This document shows positions 53,238-62,165 of a DNA stretch of 64,000 bases, in pieces. The notes beneath the pieces were generated by a model. The model was not told the origin of the DNA, did not search any database, and worked only from the letters and a program-made list of their open reading frames with translations. Origin of the DNA: G963665495 sp963667575 (GTDB lineage: Bacteria; Desulfobacterota; Desulfovibrionia; Desulfovibrionales; Desulfovibrionaceae); contig CAXXHY010000015.1 in assembly GCA_963667575.2 (NCBI GenBank), positions 62,001-126,000 on the forward strand, in the 5' to 3' direction. Numbering within the stretch: the stretch's first letter is position 1; the number at the start of each line of letters is the position of its first letter. The position numbers were made by a program, and so were the translations under genes.

Positions 53238-54173
53238 ATGAGCAACGAACTACTCAGTCTGCGCGAAATCGGCAGGCGTCTGAACATTCCCCCTTCCACT
53301 GTGGTCTATTACAAGGACCGCTTTTCTGAATTCATCCCCCCGTACGCGGGCACGGGTCGTCGCAAAAAATATCCATCCGAGGCGCTAACAATTTTCAAGG
53401 AGATTCGTTCGATGTTTGAAAATAACTGGTCCGCCGAGCAGATCGAGGAGAATTTGTCCCAGGACTTTTCCCACCTGTTCAAACCGGGCAACAATGGCTC
53501 CACCTCTGGAGGACAGGCAGGTAGCGGGGAAAACGACAACCGTCCGGCTCTGGTCAATGAAATCACCACCGTGCTGGACAAGATGTCCGGCGTCCTGGAA
53601 AACCAGGCCCTGTTTCGTACGGAAATCGACACATTGCGCGCAGAGGTTACCCAGCTTCGGAAGGACAAGGCCGACCTGGAAGTTTTCTACAAGGACAAAA
53701 TCGAAGGGTTGGAAAAAGAGCTCGAAGAAATGCAGGCGGAGCGCAACGAACTGATGCGCCAGTTTCTGGAATTCGCCAACAGTCAGCATGACAATCTGAC
53801 GCAACCGCCCGACACCTTTCTTAAACTGCCTTTGGTCATCAGAACATCCGAAGGCGAGTACCTGGGAGTCGCAGGACGCACCAAACATTTCAATCTCAGC
53901 GAATTCATCCGTATCGTCCGCAGCAACACCAGCGCCAGAAAAACGGTTTCCCTGCAATGGCAGCGCCGCAACAAGAGCTGGATACTGACCATATTTACCA
54001 ATGACCTGGACAACCGCTGCAAGCACGAACATGAGCTGCAGGTTTTCCAGACAGTCACTCCCAACCGCAACAATGTGGTGCAGTTGACCAGCCTGAGCAT
54101 AGACGGCAATTCCGTACCTGATCCGTTTCTGCTTGTGATTCTGCGCAAGATCAAAGACGGATTTGACGATTAA
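53238..54173 (+). CDS. MerR-like DNA-binding protein with coiled coil
   Basis: 311 residues. N-terminal MerR-type helix-turn-helix (SLREIGRRLNIPPSTVVYYKDRFSEFIPPY, then RRKKYPSEALTIFKEI). A low-complexity Gly/Ser/Asn linker (about 85-105) and a coiled coil (about 110-180, LRAEVTQLRKDKADLEVFYKDKIEGLEKEL) follow, then a C-terminal beta-rich domain without a known fold. The frame has a stop at 53217, so ATG 53238 is the first possible start, yet the good AAGGAG site upstream is placed for an out-of-frame ATG at 53216. Target genes are unknown. Confidence 0.85.
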   Translation: MSNELLSLREIGRRLNIPPSTVVYYKDRFSEFIPPYAGTGRRKKYPSEALTIFKEIRSMFENNWSAEQIEENLSQDFSHLFKPGNNGSTSGGQAGSGENDNRPALVNEITTVLDKMSGVLENQALFRTEIDTLRAEVTQLRKDKADLEVFYKDKIEGLEKELEEMQAERNELMRQFLEFANSQHDNLTQPPDTFLKLPLVIRTSEGEYLGVAGRTKHFNLSEFIRIVRSNTSARKTVSLQWQRRNKSWILTIFTNDLDNRCKHEHELQVFQTVTPNRNNVVQLTSLSIDGNSVPDPFLLVILRKIKDGFDD

Positions 54174-54404
54174 ACGCTATAGTATTGCTTGCAAATTTTA
54201 AAAATAATTCGAAAAATTTTTTCAGTTTTTTTTCAACATCAATAATATGCTGTTTTTATAGAATATATCACTATTATTCAATCTAGAAAAATTCTTGATC
54301 AAAAATAGCCTTCTGTTGTATATATTTTTCGCAGTAACTGACTGATGATGCATGTTTGTGGAGCAATTTTTGACATAGCCTTTTTCTAGAACGAGGGGGA
54401 CGGC

Positions 54405-54824
54405 ATGCCACAGGTAGCCGCCAGAATTACATCCAATCATGAAAAATGGCTCAAGGATTTTTTCAAAACCAAGAGCGCAGGCGCTGAATTTATTTTACCT
54501 TGGGCTGTTGATACATTTTTTCGGGCCTTGAACACGGTCAAGGGGCAGTTTACACAACCCGAATTGATGACCATTGTCGAAGCGCACAAGGACGTCAAAC
54601 TGCTGCCGGACCAATCCAGACTGGCCTATCTTCAGTTGCGCGTACAGGATGCCTGTGACCTCGATTTGCTCCACACCAAGCACGGTGCCAGCAAAGACAA
54701 TCTTGAAGCCAAGCTCAAAAAGCTTGACGATACCCAGGCTGCCGCTCTGATGGTCTGGGCCACTGCCTACTGGGTCAGCAAGGAGCTGGAAAGGACATCG
54801 CTGGAAGACTATGTTTCAGCCTGA
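54405..54824 (+). CDS. Small helical protein of unknown function
   Basis: 139 residues, GAGGGGG upstream. No signal peptide or membrane helix. Predicted mostly helical (NHEKWLKDFFKTKSAGAEF, FFRALNTVKGQFTQPELMTIVEAHKD, AAALMVWATAYWVSKELE). Not recognised. It is flanked by an AT-rich spacer upstream and its own terminator downstream, so it is monocistronic; the strong ribosome site and terminator argue that it is real. Confidence 0.8.
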   Translation: MPQVAARITSNHEKWLKDFFKTKSAGAEFILPWAVDTFFRALNTVKGQFTQPELMTIVEAHKDVKLLPDQSRLAYLQLRVQDACDLDLLHTKHGASKDNLEAKLKKLDDTQAAALMVWATAYWVSKELERTSLEDYVSA

Positions 54825-54851
54825 CCCGGCCCTCATATCAAATTCAATGAA

Positions 54852-54877
54852 AGCCGCATTTCGATGCGGTTTTTTTT
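54852..54877 (+). terminator. Rho-independent terminator
   Basis: CCGCAT-TTCG-ATGCGG with a UUCG tetraloop, followed by eight T. It lies 27 bases after the stop at 54824. Confidence 0.92.
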
Positions 54878-55388
54878 ATTGACGCGTCCGATTCATGTTC
54901 TTTTTTTCACTATCCCTTAAAAAATCTTGACTCCAAATTCTTTTTCCAGTTAATAATTACATAAGCTGATTCAAGAAACAGTAAAAAATGATCTTTTGTC
55001 TTTTTTTTACTGAATAGATAATACCTGTCATTATATAGAACAGGTTTCTTGTATCCGTAAATCTGGAATCACAATTTTTTGATGTTCTTCCAGATATGTT
55101 TTTCAAGGCGGTATAGCTTGCTGTTGTTTCGCACCCTGACTGTCTGGAAAAGTAAAATACTATTTTACTTGAAAAATACGTATTCTTGCGCTCCAAGTCC
55201 TGCAGCTGCACGAAAATGTACTTCCAACTTTTCAGGCTTCCTCCGCTTCTACTCATCCGCCACTCTCCATTTCCGTTGCCCTTTAGATTTATATAATCTT
55301 TTTTTGGCATCTATAACAGTTTGCATATGTTTCCAGACTGCATTGTGCAGTCTGTGCGACCAAACACATGTAACAAGGAGAGCGCAAG
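54878..55388 (+). other. AT-rich spacer upstream of the TRAP operon
   Basis: About 510 bases without a gene; presumably holds the TRAP promoter. No convincing sigma-54 (GG-N10-GC) or clear sigma-70 site was found. Confidence 0.5.
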
Positions 55389-56381
55389 ATGTTTAAGAAG
55401 TTCCTGATCGCAGCCATGACAACTGCAGCCGTACTGACCTTGCTTGTCAGCACCGCCTTTGCCGATCCCATTGTGATCAAATTTTCCCATGTCGTGGCCG
55501 AAAATACTCCCAAGGGTTTGATGGCCAACAAGTTCAAGGAATGCGTCGAGGCATCCCTGGCCGGCAAGGTTGTTGTCGAGGTCTACCCCAACTCCCAGCT
55601 CTTCGGAGACAACGCCGTGCTGGAAGCCATGCTGCTGGGTGACGTACAGATTGCAGCTCCCGCGCTCTCCAAATGCGAATCCTACACCAAGCAGCTCCAG
55701 GTATTCGACCTGCCTTTCCTTTTCAAGGACATGAAGGCCGTGGACAAATTCCAGAAAGGTCCTGCAGGGCAGAAGCTGCTGCAGTCCATGTCCTCAAAAG
55801 GCATCATCGGTCTGGGGTATCAGCATAACGGGCTGAAACAGCTTTCCGCCAATTCCCCCCTCAAGGTTCCTGCAGACTGCAAAGCAAAGAAATTCAGGAT
55901 CATGACTTCCGACGTGCTCGCGGCCCAGTTCGACGTTCTGGACGCCATGCCGCTCAAAAAGCCCTTTTCCGAAGTGTTCACCCTGCTCCAGACCAAGGCC
56001 ATCGACGGCCAGGAAAACACCTGGAGCAACATGTATTCGCAGAAATTTTACGAAGTGCAGCCCTACATCACCGAAACCAACCACGGTCTGCTGGATTACC
56101 TGGTGGTGACCTCCGCCGAATTCTGGAACGGCCTCCCGGACGATATCCGTACGCAACTGCAAAAGTGCATGGATGAAGCCCTGGATTTCGGCAATTCCAT
56201 CTCCCTTGAAAAAAACATGGACGACAAAAAGAAGATCGCCGAATCCGGCAGATCCGAAATCATCGAACTGACGCCTGAAGAGCGCGCCCAGTGGGTGGAA
56301 GCCATGAAACCCGTCTGGCAGAAATTCGAAGGCGATATCGGCAAGGATGTCATCGAAGCCGCTGTCGCTTCCAACAACTGA
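55389..56381 (+). CDS. dctP: TRAP transporter solute-binding protein (DctP family)
   Basis: 330 residues, AAGGAG upstream. A signal peptide ends about VSTAFA|DP. The mature protein shows the DctP pattern: IKFSHVVAENTPKGLMANKFKECVE at the start, VEVYPNSQLFGDNAVLEAMLLGDVQIAAPALSK, RIMTSDVLAAQFDVLDAMPLKKPFSEVFTLLQTKAIDGQENTWSNMYSQKFYEVQPY with the Arg and Asn that bind the ligand carboxylate. The Arg in KKFRIM is the usual carboxylate clamp, so a C4-dicarboxylate or similar organic acid is likely. Periplasmic; first gene of a complete TRAP system. Confidence 0.95.
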   Translation: MFKKFLIAAMTTAAVLTLLVSTAFADPIVIKFSHVVAENTPKGLMANKFKECVEASLAGKVVVEVYPNSQLFGDNAVLEAMLLGDVQIAAPALSKCESYTKQLQVFDLPFLFKDMKAVDKFQKGPAGQKLLQSMSSKGIIGLGYQHNGLKQLSANSPLKVPADCKAKKFRIMTSDVLAAQFDVLDAMPLKKPFSEVFTLLQTKAIDGQENTWSNMYSQKFYEVQPYITETNHGLLDYLVVTSAEFWNGLPDDIRTQLQKCMDEALDFGNSISLEKNMDDKKKIAESGRSEIIELTPEERAQWVEAMKPVWQKFEGDIGKDVIEAAVASNN

Positions 56382-56399
56382 TCCGGATCGCAGGCACTC

Positions 56400-56945
56400 A
56401 TGAAGTCCTTTATCAACGGGCTGGAGGAAGGAATAATTTCCTTCCTCCTGGCCGCCATGACCCTGTTGGTTTTTGTCGAGGTGGTTCTGCGTTTCGGTTT
56501 CGGCACCGGCCTGATGTGGGCCCAGGAAGCCACGCTCTACCTCTCCGCATGGATGGTGCTCTTCGGCATGTCCTACGGCCTCAAGGTGGGCTCCCACCTC
56601 GGGGTCGACGCACTGGTCCGCGTAATGCCCTCGGCCACGCGCAGAATCGTCTCCATCCTGGCTGTGCTGCTCTGCCTGATCTACTGCGGACTCTTCCTTT
56701 CCGGCTCGTGGGTCTACACGCGCAAGATGTTCAAGCTGGGCATCGAACTGGAAGATATTCCCATACCCAAATGGCTGGCGCACAGCATCCTGCTCATCGG
56801 CTTCGCTCTGCTGGCCCTGCGTTTTCTGCAACTGCTCTGGAAGCTGATCACGGGCAAGGCGGATGGTTTCAGCATGACGGATGAAGTCAAGGAAAGCCTC
56901 TCCCTGGCGCAAGAGACGCGAACACTCGCGAACAAGGAGCGTTGA
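56400..56945 (+). CDS. dctQ: TRAP transporter small membrane subunit (DctQ)
   Basis: 181 residues, four membrane helices: ISFLLAAMTLLVFVEVVLRF, an MWAQEATLYLSAWMVLFGMSYGLK segment, RIVSILAVLLCLIYCGLFL and a final SILLIGFALLALRFLQLLW. The WAQE...LSAWMVLFG block and the SHLGVDALV loop are characteristic. Lies 18 bases after dctP and 3 bases before dctM; forms the membrane complex with DctM. Confidence 0.94.
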   Translation: MKSFINGLEEGIISFLLAAMTLLVFVEVVLRFGFGTGLMWAQEATLYLSAWMVLFGMSYGLKVGSHLGVDALVRVMPSATRRIVSILAVLLCLIYCGLFLSGSWVYTRKMFKLGIELEDIPIPKWLAHSILLIGFALLALRFLQLLWKLITGKADGFSMTDEVKESLSLAQETRTLANKER

Positions 56946-56948
56946 TCC

Positions 56949-58349
56949 ATGACCACTGCCGCACTCTTCTCCATGCTGTTCGTCTTCATGCTCACAGGCA
57001 TGCCCATTGCCTGCGCACTGGGTCTGTCCAGCATCACCACCATCCTGATTTTCTCCAACGATTCACTGGCCTCCATCGCCCTGAAACTGTTCGAAGCGGA
57101 AAGCGGGCATTATACGCTGCTGGCCATCCCCTTCTTCATTTTCTCGGCAACCTTCCTTTCCACCGGAGGCGTGGCCAACAGGCTGATCCGTTTCGCCATC
57201 GACTGCGTCGGACACATCAAGGGCGGACTGGCCATGGCCTCGGTCCTGGCCTGCATGCTCTTTGCCGCGGTTTCCGGATCATCACCGGCAACAGTGGCCG
57301 CCATCGGCTCCATTGTCATCGCCGGCATGGTCCGGGCGGGATATCCGGAATCCATGGCCGCCGGGGTGATCACCAACGCCGGAACCCTGGGCATTCTCAT
57401 TCCGCCTTCCATTGTCATGCTGGTCTATGCTGCCGCCACCGAACAATCCGCGGCCCGGCTGTTCATGGCCGGATTCATTCCGGGCATCATGCTCGGGCTG
57501 ATGCTGATGCTGGCCATCTACATCGTGGCGCGCATCCGCAATCTGCCGTCCCAACCCTGGCCCGGACTGGCGTCCATCACAACGTCCGCGATAAAAGCCT
57601 CGGGCGGCCTGCTGCTCATCGTCATCGTGCTGGGCTCCATATACGGGGGTATTGCCAGTCCCACGGAGGCCGCGGCCGTCTCCGCGGTGTACGCCTATTT
57701 CATCGCGGTGTTCATCTACCGCGACATGGGGCCGCTCAAAAACATCCCCTGGCGCCACACCAACGAAAGCACGGGTGCTAGCCTCGTACGCAATCTCTCC
57801 CAAATGGCCCTGGCCCTGCCCAAAAGCATGGTGCATCGGGAAATCCGCAAAGTGGCCCTGGACTCCGCCAAGGTCAGCATCATGCTGCTGTTCATCATCG
57901 GCAACGCCATGCTCTTTGCCCATGTGCTCACAACCGAACGAATTCCGCACGAAATAGCCGCACTGATCACCCAATGGGGACTGCCCGCCTGGGGTTTTCT
58001 CATCGTGGTCAACATCCTGCTGCTCATCGCCGGAAACTTCATGGAGCCCTCGGCCATTCTGCTGATCATGGCGCCCATTCTGCTGCCCATCGCGCTGCAG
58101 TTGGGCATCGATCCCATCCACCTGGGCGTCATCATGGTGGTCAACATGGAAATCGGCATGATCACTCCCCCGGTGGGGCTCAACCTCTTTGTCACCGCGG
58201 GCATCACCGGACACAGCATCACCTGGGTGCTGCGCGCGGCCCTACCCTGGCTGCTGATCATGCTGACCTTTCTGGTCTTCATCACCTATATCCCGCAGAT
58301 CTCCATGTTCCTGCCGGAATACATCGATTTTCTGAAGGGATACAAATAG
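56949..58349 (+). CDS. dctM: TRAP transporter large membrane subunit (DctM)
   Basis: 466 residues, about twelve membrane segments. MLTGMPIACALGLSS, FAAVSGSSPATVAAIGSI (a discontinuous substrate/Na+ loop) and GVITNAGTLGILIPPSIVMLVYA are the first-repeat signatures. The second repeat carries GNFMEPSAILLIMAPILLPIA and NMEIGMITPPVGLNLFV. Somewhat longer than average because of a cytoplasmic insertion about residues 255-300 (RDMGPLKNIPWRHTNESTG). Uptake driven by Na+. Confidence 0.95.
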   Translation: MTTAALFSMLFVFMLTGMPIACALGLSSITTILIFSNDSLASIALKLFEAESGHYTLLAIPFFIFSATFLSTGGVANRLIRFAIDCVGHIKGGLAMASVLACMLFAAVSGSSPATVAAIGSIVIAGMVRAGYPESMAAGVITNAGTLGILIPPSIVMLVYAAATEQSAARLFMAGFIPGIMLGLMLMLAIYIVARIRNLPSQPWPGLASITTSAIKASGGLLLIVIVLGSIYGGIASPTEAAAVSAVYAYFIAVFIYRDMGPLKNIPWRHTNESTGASLVRNLSQMALALPKSMVHREIRKVALDSAKVSIMLLFIIGNAMLFAHVLTTERIPHEIAALITQWGLPAWGFLIVVNILLLIAGNFMEPSAILLIMAPILLPIALQLGIDPIHLGVIMVVNMEIGMITPPVGLNLFVTAGITGHSITWVLRAALPWLLIMLTFLVFITYIPQISMFLPEYIDFLKGYK

Positions 58350-58386
58350 ACAACGGCACCCGCTGCCTTCAGAAACACTCGTACAA

Positions 58387-58415
58387 AAAGGGGAAAGAGC
58401 TCGCCTTTCCCCTTT
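58387..58415 (+). terminator. Probable terminator of the TRAP operon
   Basis: AAAGGGGAAAG / CTTTCCCCTTT, a perfect 11-bp stem with a 7-base loop, 38 bases after the dctM stop. The stem ends in TTT but no long T tract follows. Confidence 0.6.
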
Positions 58416-59010
58416 CAAGCACAGGAAACAGCGGCAAGCCAAAACAATCGGACCAGCCCAGCCAGTTTTTTCTTTACGGGGTCAAAAACTGTTGTTGATT
58501 GACGGAAATGCCATCTGCTGGTCATGGTCCGCGTCTTTCAGTATTCACAGGGCAGTATTTTCCATACCAGCAGAGCCATACATTCTCATTCTATAGAGTT
58601 TTATCCGAATATGGCACAGAATATACTAAGCACTACAGTGTGGATTTGCTCCAGATGCATAACACCACACTTCTTTACTTCGATTCAACAAAATGAAGGT
58701 CATTTGCATTGGACATCAAAATACAAATGGCTGCGTGAATTGCACTTTCCGATGTTCTGCGGCATTGCGGTCGGCAGTACATTTTTTATCGTGATTGCTC
58801 ATTGCTATGCTGCTGATCAGCGCATAAAATGGTAAATTAGCATGCACAGGTGTATACGTAACGGCATGCCTTTGGCGGGTACAGCGGCAAAAGCCATGAT
58901 AGCGGGCTGTTGCGTATTTTTCTTCCCACCAATATTTTCAAAAAGTTGCAAATAGTATAAAAAACGAGTATTCGCTATCCGACATTGGGCATACCCGCTG
59001 GAAAACAGAT
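58416..59010. other. Intergenic region, no gene seen
   Basis: About 595 bases. Overlapping short frames (such as 58524-58835) have unlikely composition and no ribosome site. Contains the upstream region of the PilZ gene. Confidence 0.5.
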
Positions 59011-59691
59011 ATGAAAATTGATCCTAAAAAAATCATTCGCAAATCCGGCAAGCAACTTGATGCCAATGTGGGGGATGACTGTCTCATCGAACTGCAGGGG
59101 GTGGGAGGCAAATTCCGTTCGCTTATCCTTGGGTGGGAACTGGGCAAGTATTTTATGCTCAAGCTTCCGGCCAAACTGGACATGCGGGATTTTCTTTATA
59201 CCGGCAAACTGGTCATAGTCCGCTACCTCAATGACGAAGGACAGATCTCCGGATTTGAATCAGCCATTCAAACCGCTGTCTACGCCCCACAGCGCATTCT
59301 GTTCCTGGATTATCCGAAAACCATAGAAACCATCAGCCTGCGTCAGGAAGAGCGGGTGGATTGTTTCGTTCCCGGCATGATCTACTACGCGGACTATGAA
59401 TTGAGCGGACATGTTATCAACATCTCCAAAAGCGGCTGCAAGTTTTCCATTGGGGACGGCGACATTCCGCGCGCCAAAGTTCTCAAAGAAGAGGAAGTCG
59501 TGCTGGTGATGTTCAGTATGCTCAATTCCGACCTGAATTTTTCACTGTTCGGTACGCTTAAGAAAAAGATTCCTGGAGACAACAGGCTGCAATGGGGCAT
59601 CGAATTCAAGGAAGTTCCCGAAGACGCCCTGGATGAAATTGAAAACTACGTAAATGAAGTCAAAAGACACTTTGGTCTGGACCTGGATTAA
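59011..59691 (+). CDS. YcgR-like PilZ-domain c-di-GMP receptor
   Basis: 226 residues. N-terminal YcgR_N/PilZN-type beta barrel (about 15-110, CLIELQGVGGKFRSLILGWELGKYFMLKLP), then a PilZ domain (about 112-220). The c-di-GMP signature is complete: LRQEERVDCFVPG gives the RxxxR loop and GHVINISKSGCKF gives the (D/N)xSxxG motif. Expected to bind c-di-GMP and act on flagellar or surface functions by protein contact. A fitting partner for the riboswitch and EAL-like proteins in this window, though it stands alone. Confidence 0.92.
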   Translation: MKIDPKKIIRKSGKQLDANVGDDCLIELQGVGGKFRSLILGWELGKYFMLKLPAKLDMRDFLYTGKLVIVRYLNDEGQISGFESAIQTAVYAPQRILFLDYPKTIETISLRQEERVDCFVPGMIYYADYELSGHVINISKSGCKFSIGDGDIPRAKVLKEEEVVLVMFSMLNSDLNFSLFGTLKKKIPGDNRLQWGIEFKEVPEDALDEIENYVNEVKRHFGLDLD

Positions 59692-59727
59692 ACATCTCCC
59701 CCCTTCCCTGCCTTCTTTTTTCCCCGA

Positions 59728-61407
59728 CTACAGCATCATGATCATGCTTCCACATAGTGCGAGAAAAATATTCGCAAAGGTATAGGCTCCGGCATAGCCC
59801 AGGGCCGGCAACGAACTCCCGGCCTGTTGAGTGACCACATTCAGGGCGGGCGTATTGGTCATGGCCCCTGTCATGGCGCCCAGAAGCTGCGCGTAATTGA
59901 AATGCAGCACATGGCGGCCGAACAAAAAGCCCACGCCCATGGGCACCATCCCGACCAGCAGGGCTCCGAGCAGCATCCAGCCGCCCACCCGGCTCAATGC
60001 TTCAAAGATGTCGTTCCCGGCGTTGAGGCCGATGCTGGCCATGAAGAACAGCAATCCGAGCTCCATGATGATCCAGCGCGCCGCGGGAGGCACGCGGCCG
60101 AAAGTGGGATGCACCGAACGCAGGAAGCCCACAAGAATGCCCGCCACCAGCAGCCCGCCCGACATGCCGAGCCCCAGGGTCAGCGCGCCCACCTTGATGG
60201 TGATCTTGCCAAGCAGGACACCCGCGGCAATGCCGAAGGCAAAGGTCAACAGGTCGGTCTTGACGATATCGCGCTCCGCATGCCCGAAGCGCTTGATCAG
60301 GGAATCCAGACGGTTCTTCAAACCCGTGACCTTGATCACATCGCCTTTTTCCAGAACTATGTCCGAATTCACCGGCAACTCTATCTGCGCGCGTACGATT
60401 TTGGTGATAAAGCAGCCGTACCTGGCCAGTGTATGCAGTTCGCCGATACGCTTTCCTGCGGTTTCCGCCGAGCTGATGACCACGGTGGCGCTTTGGATGC
60501 TCGCCCGCAGGAGTTCGCGGTCAAAAATGCCGGGGCCAATGAGAGTCGTCAATTTTTCCAGATTTTCAATACTGCCGGCCACCGAGATCCGGTCGTTATC
60601 CTGCAGCTGCGTATGGGCATCCGGCTGAATAATCTCGTTGCCGCGCTTGATTTCCTGCACAACGCAACCGGTCGAACGCCGCAGATCCAAATCCTCCAGC
60701 GTCTTGCCCAGGATATCCGGATTGGAAACCTGAAAAGCCCGGATGCGCAGTTGCTGATACTCCTCGATGGAGTCGTCCTCGCTGTCATCCTTGAGGCGTT
60801 TTTCCTCGCTCAGCTTCTGGCATTCGGTTTTCAGATCGAATTTGAAAATAACGGGAATGGCCCGTACCATCAGGGTGATGCCCACCAGGCTGATGATATA
60901 CGTCAAGGCATAGCCGATGCTGATATCATTGCTGATGTTGGCCAGGGATTCCGTCCCGGAAACCTGCACCAGACCGCTGGCAACAGCATCCTGCGCTGCC
61001 GCGAGGGTCGGCGTACTGGACAGGGATCCGGCCAGTAAACCGGCGGAGAGACCATTGGAAAAGCCCACAAGCTTGGCATAGCCCAGGGCAGTTCCCGTGG
61101 CGCAGAGAGCCACAAGCAAAGAAAGGCAGATGTATTTGAGGCCGTCTTCCAGAAACACGCTGAAAAAGCGCGGTCCGGCCTGAAAACCCACGGAATACAT
61201 GAACAGGATAAAACCGATGTCGTTGACTCCCCTGGGGCCGGTCAAGCCGAAATGGCCGAATACCAGCCCGGCCAGCAGCACGCCTGCAGTGGGGCCGAGA
61301 CGTACGCCCTTGACCCCGATCCGGCCCAACAGGTAGCCGAATCCCAGGACAAGGAAAAAAACAAGTGCGGGGGTTGTCTGGAGCAGCTGGTAAAGGTCTA
61401 TCTGCAT
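59728..61407 (-). CDS. AspT/YbjL/YidE-family transporter with two TrkA-C domains
   Basis: 559 residues. Two five-helix membrane halves (residues ~10-190 and ~385-559) flank two TrkA_C/RCK_C domains (about 205-290, FQVSNPDILGKTLEDLDLRR, and 290-375, ASIQSATVVISSAETAGKRIGELH). GSLSSTPTLAAAQDA in the first half and GAMTGAMTNTPALNVV in the second are the paired family signatures. Members exchange aspartate/alanine or export small dicarboxylates; this one's substrate is unknown. The regulatory domains may bind nucleotides or ions. Converges with the PilZ gene. Confidence 0.92.
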   Translation of the reverse strand: MQIDLYQLLQTTPALVFFLVLGFGYLLGRIGVKGVRLGPTAGVLLAGLVFGHFGLTGPRGVNDIGFILFMYSVGFQAGPRFFSVFLEDGLKYICLSLLVALCATGTALGYAKLVGFSNGLSAGLLAGSLSSTPTLAAAQDAVASGLVQVSGTESLANISNDISIGYALTYIISLVGITLMVRAIPVIFKFDLKTECQKLSEEKRLKDDSEDDSIEEYQQLRIRAFQVSNPDILGKTLEDLDLRRSTGCVVQEIKRGNEIIQPDAHTQLQDNDRISVAGSIENLEKLTTLIGPGIFDRELLRASIQSATVVISSAETAGKRIGELHTLARYGCFITKIVRAQIELPVNSDIVLEKGDVIKVTGLKNRLDSLIKRFGHAERDIVKTDLLTFAFGIAAGVLLGKITIKVGALTLGLGMSGGLLVAGILVGFLRSVHPTFGRVPPAARWIIMELGLLFFMASIGLNAGNDIFEALSRVGGWMLLGALLVGMVPMGVGFLFGRHVLHFNYAQLLGAMTGAMTNTPALNVVTQQAGSSLPALGYAGAYTFANIFLALCGSMIMML

Positions 61408-62165
61408 GGTCGCTTCTGTTTATCCCGTGAGTAAAAGTGATCGATGCAGAATTGTTTTCTGCGCCGTGTCATAAGCAAGGCCGTGTCATTGACGGAGCCG
61501 TTGGCAAATGTCTCGGGGGCGGCCGTTACTCATTAACCGCTCTCCTTCCGACATACGCTACGCGTTATCACCTTTGCCCCGTTCATGGGCAAGAGACTTC
61601 TGGTAGGCTTTCCACCCCGGACACCAGCCCGTATGCCAGTGCCAAAGTTTGTAAAACAGGGAATCCGGCCTTTTTTCGGCAATCCGGCGCAAAGGACATT
61701 TTTTACAAAAAGAGATCATGATACATTCTCGCTTGTGCCATACGCGCCTGACGCTTTTGCATGTCCATGCAACTCAACTCCACGAAAAAGTGCAGACGAC
61801 TGTATGACATTCGTTTGCTGTTTATCGCCATCCTGATCTGCAATGCACTACCCTTTTTCAAAAAAATTTGACGAAGCCTTGTAATCCTTTGCCGGAACCG
61901 TTAAAATTATTTCAACTGTCAAGTGTATGGTCATAGCGAACAATCACAGCCACAGGCGGCATGCGCAGTGTCGTCCTGCCATGGCAGTAGTGCGGCTCCA
62001 ACAACAATAAAGGCTTCAGCAAATTCCTGTGGTCTTTTATGATTACCTCCCGTGACACAAATCCGGAAGAGGTCGGCGTGGACCTTCCCTGTTCTGGCAA
62101 CAGGCCTTTTCAAAAAGATTACACAGAGTACATAACGAAAGTGCAATGCTGTCAAGTAAAGTAGT
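61408..62165. other. Intergenic region between divergent genes, no gene seen
   Basis: About 760 bases with short frames of unlikely composition on both strands. No riboswitch like the one at 28130 was found upstream of the EAL-HDOD gene at 62166. Promoters for both flanking genes should lie here; none is clear. Confidence 0.5.

Noticed and set aside
58524..58835. 103-codon frame upstream of the PilZ gene
   Set aside because: No ribosome site, random-looking composition, in a spacer with several equally long frames.
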